The notes under the pieces: model-generated
Told to the model about the DNA's origin: nothing
Database searches by the model: none
Seen by the model: the letters and a program-made list of their open reading frames with translations, nothing else
Shown here: piece by piece, positions 60,082-64,000 of the stretch
Numbering within the stretch: position 1 is the first letter of the stretch
Layout: each line of letters opens with the position of its first letter
Made by a program: the position numbers and the translations under genes
NCBI RefSeq assembly: GCF_000374525.1
Contig: NZ_KB894573.1
Location: 263,745 to 327,744, forward strand
Direction: 5' to 3'
Origin: Amorphus coralli DSM 19760
GTDB lineage: Bacteria > Pseudomonadota > Alphaproteobacteria > Rhizobiales > Amorphaceae
Length of the DNA: 64,000 bases

Positions 60082-60240
60082 GCGAAGCCAGGAAAAGTGG
60101 GTACCGGTTTTCCGACCGGCTTCGCGGAGTAAGAAAGCGAAGCCAGGAAAAGTGGGCGCCGGTTTTCCGTCCGGCTTCGCGAAGTGAAAATGCGAAGCCG
60201 GCAAGGGTGGGAACCGGTCTCCCCGAGAGAGGAAGCCGGT
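60082..60240 (+). repeat. Palindromic repeat elements downstream of fumC (three copies)
   Basis: Copies 60082-60125 and 60137-60180 are 44-nt imperfect palindromes: outer arms GCGAAGCC/GGCTTCGC, inner core GGAAAAGTGG-N3-CCGGTTTTCC. A third copy (60192 to about 60240) is decayed. The core is the same as at 37172-37320, but the outer arms differ and are again complementary. The array starts one base after the fumC stop and may form its 3' end. Confidence 0.88.
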
Positions 60241-60282
60241 CAGGCCATCCCCCCATGGCACCAACCGCGAGCGAGGTCCGGA

Positions 60283-60471
60283 ATGGCCGAGATCGTCAAT
60301 CTGCGCCGGACCCGCAAGGCCAGGAAACGCTCCGAGGACCAGGAGCGCGCGGCGGAAAACCGCGCGCTGCACGGGCTGACCAGGGCGGAAAAGGCCGCCG
60401 AGAAGAGCCGGCGTGACGCCGCCGGGCGCCATGTCGACGGCCACCGCCGCGAAACCGACGACGAGAGCTGA
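60283..60471 (+). CDS. DUF4169 family small protein
   Basis: A 62-residue, highly basic and helical protein starting MAEIVNLRRTRKARKRSEDQ, with ENRALHGLTRAEKAAEKSRR in the middle. This pattern fits DUF4169, a small alphaproteobacterial family without known function. It lies 14 bp before the RHH protein gene. Confidence 0.82.
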   Translation: MAEIVNLRRTRKARKRSEDQERAAENRALHGLTRAEKAAEKSRRDAAGRHVDGHRRETDDES

Positions 60472-60485
60472 CGAAAAGCGACGGC

Positions 60486-60704
60486 ATGCCCCTGGAAAAG
60501 CGCTCCCTCACCCTCGAGCAGCACCAGACGAGCGTCGCGCTCGAGCCTGAATTCTGGGCGGAGCTGGAGGCCTGGGCGGCCGACGATGCCGCCTCGCTCA
60601 CCTCCGTCATCGAGGGCATCGACCGCGACCGCGACGCCGTGGACAGCCTGGCGTCCAGCATTCGCGTCGCCGTCCTGCTCAGGCTGCAGGCAAAGGCCGA
60701 CTGA
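60486..60704 (+). CDS. Ribbon-helix-helix domain protein (RHH_4 type)
   Basis: A 72-residue protein starting MPLEKRSLTLEQHQTSVALE, followed by PEFWAELEAWAADDAASLTS and SLASSIRVAVLLRLQ. The layout matches the RHH_4 (ribbon-helix-helix) family, thought to bind DNA, often adjacent to DUF4169 genes as here. No toxin gene is adjacent, so it is not an obvious antitoxin. Confidence 0.82.
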   Translation: MPLEKRSLTLEQHQTSVALEPEFWAELEAWAADDAASLTSVIEGIDRDRDAVDSLASSIRVAVLLRLQAKAD

Positions 60705-60800
60705 GCCACCGCCAGCCGCCTCAGGCCGCCGCTGCCCTTTCAGACCCCCTCAGACGATGATCACGAAACGGCCGGCCCGGCATGCGCGGCGGCGCACCCC

Positions 60801-63800
60801 TCAGCGCACATCGTCGGCGCGGATGGAGAACGGCACGCTCGGCGTCGTGTCCGCCGGGGCCTGTGCGGTCTCCGCGTCCTCGTCCGCCGGCGCCTCGGAG
60901 CGCTGGTCACCCGGCGCGCGCAGGTCGATGGGACCGCGGCCGGAACTGCCGGGCGGCGGTCCGATCTCGATGGCCGGCCCGAGCGGCTCCGGCAGGAGCA
61001 GGCGCGGCCCGCCCTGAATTATGGAGCCGATCGGATCCTCCGGGCCGTCGATGGGCGGCAGCGGCCGCGCGGGCGGTCCGTCCGGCTTCGGCTCGGGCGC
61101 GGCAGGCGCCGCCAGGGCCGCTTCCGCGGCGGCACGCGCCTCTTCCTCGGCGCGGATCCGGGCCTCCTCCTCGGCCTTCAGCCGCGCCTCTTCCTCCGCC
61201 TGCCGGCGTGCTTCCTCTTCCTGGCGCAAACGCTCTTCTTCCGCCCGGCGCTCGGCCTCCAGCCGGCGCAGCAGTTCCTCCTCGCGCCGGCGCCGCTCCT
61301 GCAGCTCCTTCTCCAGCGCCTCCAGCCGGCGGCGTTCCGCCTCCGTTGCGCGCAGCGTCAGGTAACTCTGGAAGGCGGCCGCATCGACGCGGGCCTCGGG
61401 CGCCGACAGCGGCCCCTCGAACGCCACGGAGGCATCGGCCGTCACGTCCGGCACCAGGTCGGGATCCGGCGGCGCCACGCTCAGCCCGATGGCGCCCGCC
61501 GCGGTCCACTCGGCGAGGTCCAGCGTGCCGGAGCCGGACACGGCGACGCCGTCGGCCTCCACTTCCGTTTCGGCGATGCGCACCGTGCCAGCGGCGATGG
61601 CCAGCGTGCCGGAAATGCGGTCGAAGGCCAGCGGTCCCGTGGCCAGCTCCGCGGCAAGCGCCTCCTCCACCGCCGCCAGCTGCAGGTCGGCGCCCGCATC
61701 GACCGTCGCGATCACCGTCTCGAAGGCCTCCCGGTCGAGATGGCGCAGCTCTCCGTCGCGAAGGGCGAACGTGCCGTTGCCGGAAAGCGCCGCCACCATC
61801 GCCGAGATCGAGCGGCCGATGGCCTCCGCCTCCACCGCCAGGTCCAGCGTGCCGGTCGCAGCCGGCTCCCCGTCCACGTCCCACGACAGCGTCGCGAAAT
61901 CGGCGTCGGTGAGCCCCAGCCTTGCGGCCAGCGTCGCCTGCCCGTCGGTCCGCGTCAGGTCGACCGTGCCCGAGACGGCGCCGCCGGCATACCGCCCCGT
62001 CAGGTCGCTCAGCCGCAGCCGGTCGGGACCGAGTTCCAGCCCGAACGCCGCCGCCTCGATCGCCCGCTCGCCGGCCCACAGCGTGTCGGTGGTCACGTCG
62101 AGGCCAACCCGCACCCCGGACAGCGCCGCCGGTCCGAACGCTCCGTCCGGCCACACCGTGTCGCCTTGCGGCACCCAGGCGTCGGAGCCCAGAACCAGCT
62201 CGCTCAGGAGCCGGCCGTCGACCTCGTCGGCCCGCAGCGTGCCCGACACCTGCGCAGGTTCTTCTGCAAAGGACACCGTCCCCTCGCCGGTGGCCCGCAC
62301 CCCGGCCACCGTACCGGTCAGGTTCGACACCGTCAGGGCCTTGCCGTCCCCCTCCAGCCGGGCGCGCAGGTCGATCGGCGTGCCGCCGACCAGCAGCGGC
62401 AGCGGCCGCCCCGTCGTGAAGGCCAGCTCGGAGATGTCGTCGCTCGCCACCGCCACGGAGGCATCGACGCGCGCCTCGCCGTCGGCCGGCAGCGCCAGCG
62501 TGCCGTCCACCGTCACGTCGACCCCCACCAGCGACGCGTTCAGCGCGGTGGAAAGCCCGGTACGCGGCGTCCCGTCCACGGTGAGGTCGATGCGGCTTTC
62601 CGCCGCCGCGCCGATGGGCAGCGTCTGCACGCCAAGCTGTGACAGGAGCACGTCGCCGGCCGGATTGGCGAGCGTCGCCCGCGCCGTCAGCGTGCCGTTG
62701 CGCCACGCCGCGCGGCTGCCGGACAGGTCCGCCTCGACCGCAAGGTTGGTGCCGCCGGCGGTGCCGTCGAGCGACAGGTCCAGACTTGTGTCATTGCGGA
62801 TTTCCTGGCCGGAAATCTCGAAGCTGAGGTCGGCGGGCGCCAACGCCGGACCGGCCGAGGCCAGCCGCCGCGCCAGGACCGAGGCCGGCGCGATCTCGTC
62901 CGCGAGAGCCGCGAGGCCGCCCAGCTCGCTGGCCGTAACGGTGCCCGACAGCGCCCCGCTCGGCCGGTCGCCGGCCAGCGCGAAAGTGCCCGATGCCTCG
63001 ACCGCCGCCCCCGCCAAATCCGCCACCGCGAAGCGCTCCAGCGTCGCCGCCCCGTCGATGAGCGTGGCCTCCACCGCCAGCCCCTGGCCTTCCGCCTCCG
63101 CGTAGCGTGCCGTCTCCGCCGTCAGGAACAGCGTCAGGTCCGTGCCGATCTCCGCCAGCGCGGTGGGGTCGGGACTGTCCACCGACAGGGCCCGCGCCAG
63201 CGCCAGCATCGGCTTGGCATCCAGGCTTTCCGCCCTGAGGTCGAGGTCGAGCGCGCCGCGGACATCCACCCCTTGCGGCCGGTAGCGCAGCGAACCGAGC
63301 AGCGTGGTCCCCGCCGCGTCGAGGCGGAGCGCCGGCATGGCGACCTCTTCCGCCGAGATGCGGAGGCTGCCGTCGAGCGCCAGCTCCGAGCGCACCGGCA
63401 CAGCCCCGCCGCTCGCCCCGCGCCACCAGCGGGCGAAGCCACCCGGCTCGGCGGACGACACGCTGATCTCGCCGACATAGGACGGCCCCTCCGCAACCCG
63501 CAGCTGGCCCGCCGTCGCGGCGTCCGTGTCGCCGGGGAACCCGGCCCGCGCCGACACGATCCGCCAGCCGTCCTCCGTTGGCCGCGCCTCGGCGGAAATG
63601 TTGCGGATCACCGCTCCGCCCGCCACGACCGAGGCGAGCCGCGCCGTCACCACGCCGTTGGTCGACACCCTGGGAACGGCTTCCAGCGCGTCCACCAGCG
63701 GCGCCAGTCGCGCCGCGGGGCGGCTGTCGTCAGAGCCCCGCCCCATCGCCTGCAGAACCCCGTCGAGGTCCATCTGCCGCGAGGCCACGTCGAGCCGGAA

Positions 63801-64000
63801 GCCGTCCTCCGACGAGAGCGGCAGGTCGAGCCCGGCGGCCAGCACCACCGGCTGCTCGATGGGCCCGTAGCGGATCTCGCCCTCGCGCACCGTCAGGCCG
63901 TCGGCCGTCAGGTCCAGTTCGCCGGTGACGCTCCACGGGATCGGCGCCTCGTCCGCCTCCGCGTCCTCAACCGGGCGCGGCGCGATGGTCAGCGCGCCAA
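60801..64000 (-). CDS. AsmA family protein, C-terminal part (5' end outside window)
   Basis: An open frame of more than 1,060 codons that continues past base 64000 on the minus strand; the GTG at 63890 is not a real start. It consists of repeated beta-strand-rich segments (LSGTVTASELGGLAALADEI, LRLSDLTGRYAGGAVSGTVD) typical of AsmA/TamB-like proteins, which are thought to carry phospholipids across the periplasm. The AsmA C-terminal region is seen in ALSGNGTFALRDGELRHLDR. Unusually, it ends in about 80 residues of Arg/Glu coiled coil (about 61,100-61,360) and a Pro/Gly-rich tail. Confidence 0.85.
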   Translation of the reverse strand, partial: GALTIAPRPVEDAEADEAPIPWSVTGELDLTADGLTVREGEIRYGPIEQPVVLAAGLDLPLSSEDGFRLDVASRQMDLDGVLQAMGRGSDDSRPAARLAPLVDALEAVPRVSTNGVVTARLASVVAGGAVIRNISAEARPTEDGWRIVSARAGFPGDTDAATAGQLRVAEGPSYVGEISVSSAEPGGFARWWRGASGGAVPVRSELALDGSLRISAEEVAMPALRLDAAGTTLLGSLRYRPQGVDVRGALDLDLRAESLDAKPMLALARALSVDSPDPTALAEIGTDLTLFLTAETARYAEAEGQGLAVEATLIDGAATLERFAVADLAGAAVEASGTFALAGDRPSGALSGTVTASELGGLAALADEIAPASVLARRLASAGPALAPADLSFEISGQEIRNDTSLDLSLDGTAGGTNLAVEADLSGSRAAWRNGTLTARATLANPAGDVLLSQLGVQTLPIGAAAESRIDLTVDGTPRTGLSTALNASLVGVDVTVDGTLALPADGEARVDASVAVASDDISELAFTTGRPLPLLVGGTPIDLRARLEGDGKALTVSNLTGTVAGVRATGEGTVSFAEEPAQVSGTLRADEVDGRLLSELVLGSDAWVPQGDTVWPDGAFGPAALSGVRVGLDVTTDTLWAGERAIEAAAFGLELGPDRLRLSDLTGRYAGGAVSGTVDLTRTDGQATLAARLGLTDADFATLSWDVDGEPAATGTLDLAVEAEAIGRSISAMVAALSGNGTFALRDGELRHLDREAFETVIATVDAGADLQLAAVEEALAAELATGPLAFDRISGTLAIAAGTVRIAETEVEADGVAVSGSGTLDLAEWTAAGAIGLSVAPPDPDLVPDVTADASVAFEGPLSAPEARVDAAAFQSYLTLRATEAERRRLEALEKELQERRRREEELLRRLEAERRAEEERLRQEEEARRQAEEEARLKAEEEARIRAEEEARAAAEAALAAPAAPEPKPDGPPARPLPPIDGPEDPIGSIIQGGPRLLLPEPLGPAIEIGPPPGSSGRGPIDLRAPGDQRSEAPADEDAETAQAPADTTPSVPFSIRADDVR

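Overview
The window is a high-G+C chromosomal segment of an alphaproteobacterium, most likely of the order Hyphomicrobiales (Rhizobiales). The evidence is a circularly permuted two-piece tmRNA with the tag ANDNYAEARLAA, a FixL/FixJ/FixK oxygen-sensing set, an FtsZ with the IPAFLRRQ tail, an RNase P RNA gene next to mraZ, and the order thyA-folA-hflK-hflC-degP. I saw no tRNA or rRNA genes, insertion sequences, prophage genes or CRISPR arrays. Most of the window is conserved housekeeping sequence.

Layout. 1-10.9 kb: the end of a CO-dehydrogenase-type molybdenum hydroxylase operon (coxL tail, coxM), a kinase-like/ATPase fusion gene with an FNR/FixK-type box in front of it, an MFS transporter, propionyl-CoA carboxylase beta, cysQ, ligA, a YceI protein and a cytochrome b561. 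10.9-14.7 kb: recN, bamD and lpxC. 15.0-17.1 kb: an arsR-arsP-arsH cassette on the opposite strand, sitting between lpxC and ftsZ. 17.3-36.1 kb: the whole dcw cluster on the minus strand, transcribed mraZ-rsmH-ftsL-ftsI-murEF-mraY-murD-ftsW-murG-murC-murB-ddl-ftsQ-ftsA-ftsZ, mostly with 1-4 nt start/stop overlaps. Its MurE and MurF are one 965-residue fusion protein. 36.2-37.3 kb: a promoter region with four clustered GANTC sites, rnpB and a palindromic repeat array. 37.3-41.4 kb: a fixK-like regulator, a lone receiver domain, a methyltransferase, fixJ and fixL. 41.5-46.7 kb: small conserved genes, a thioesterase, a D,D-carboxypeptidase lipoprotein, a truncated alcohol dehydrogenase remnant, a LysE exporter and an extensin-like protein. 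46.8-54.9 kb: the degP-hflC-hflK block and the folA-thyA block, with an amine oxidase, a GNAT and an SMR exporter between or beside them. 55.1-60.1 kb: ssrA next to sspB (tag and tag adaptor), a GST, an exported metallo-beta-lactamase-fold protein with altered metal motifs, a CBS-like membrane protein and fumC. 60.1-64 kb: more copies of the palindromic repeat, two small proteins and a large AsmA-type protein that runs off the window.

Working together: the dcw genes build lipid II (MurC, D, EF, Ddl, B, MraY, MurG) and the divisome (FtsQ, L, I, W, A, Z). LpxC and BamD serve the outer membrane. SspB delivers ssrA-tagged proteins to ClpXP, and HflKC and DegP are envelope quality control. FixLJ-FixK is the low-oxygen circuit, and the FixK-type box at 1801 suggests one target inside this window. 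The most interesting accessory item is the ars cassette. Its genes and the lone Cys-Cys pair in ArsR point to organoarsenicals, and it has two related operator-like sites separated by an intrinsic terminator.
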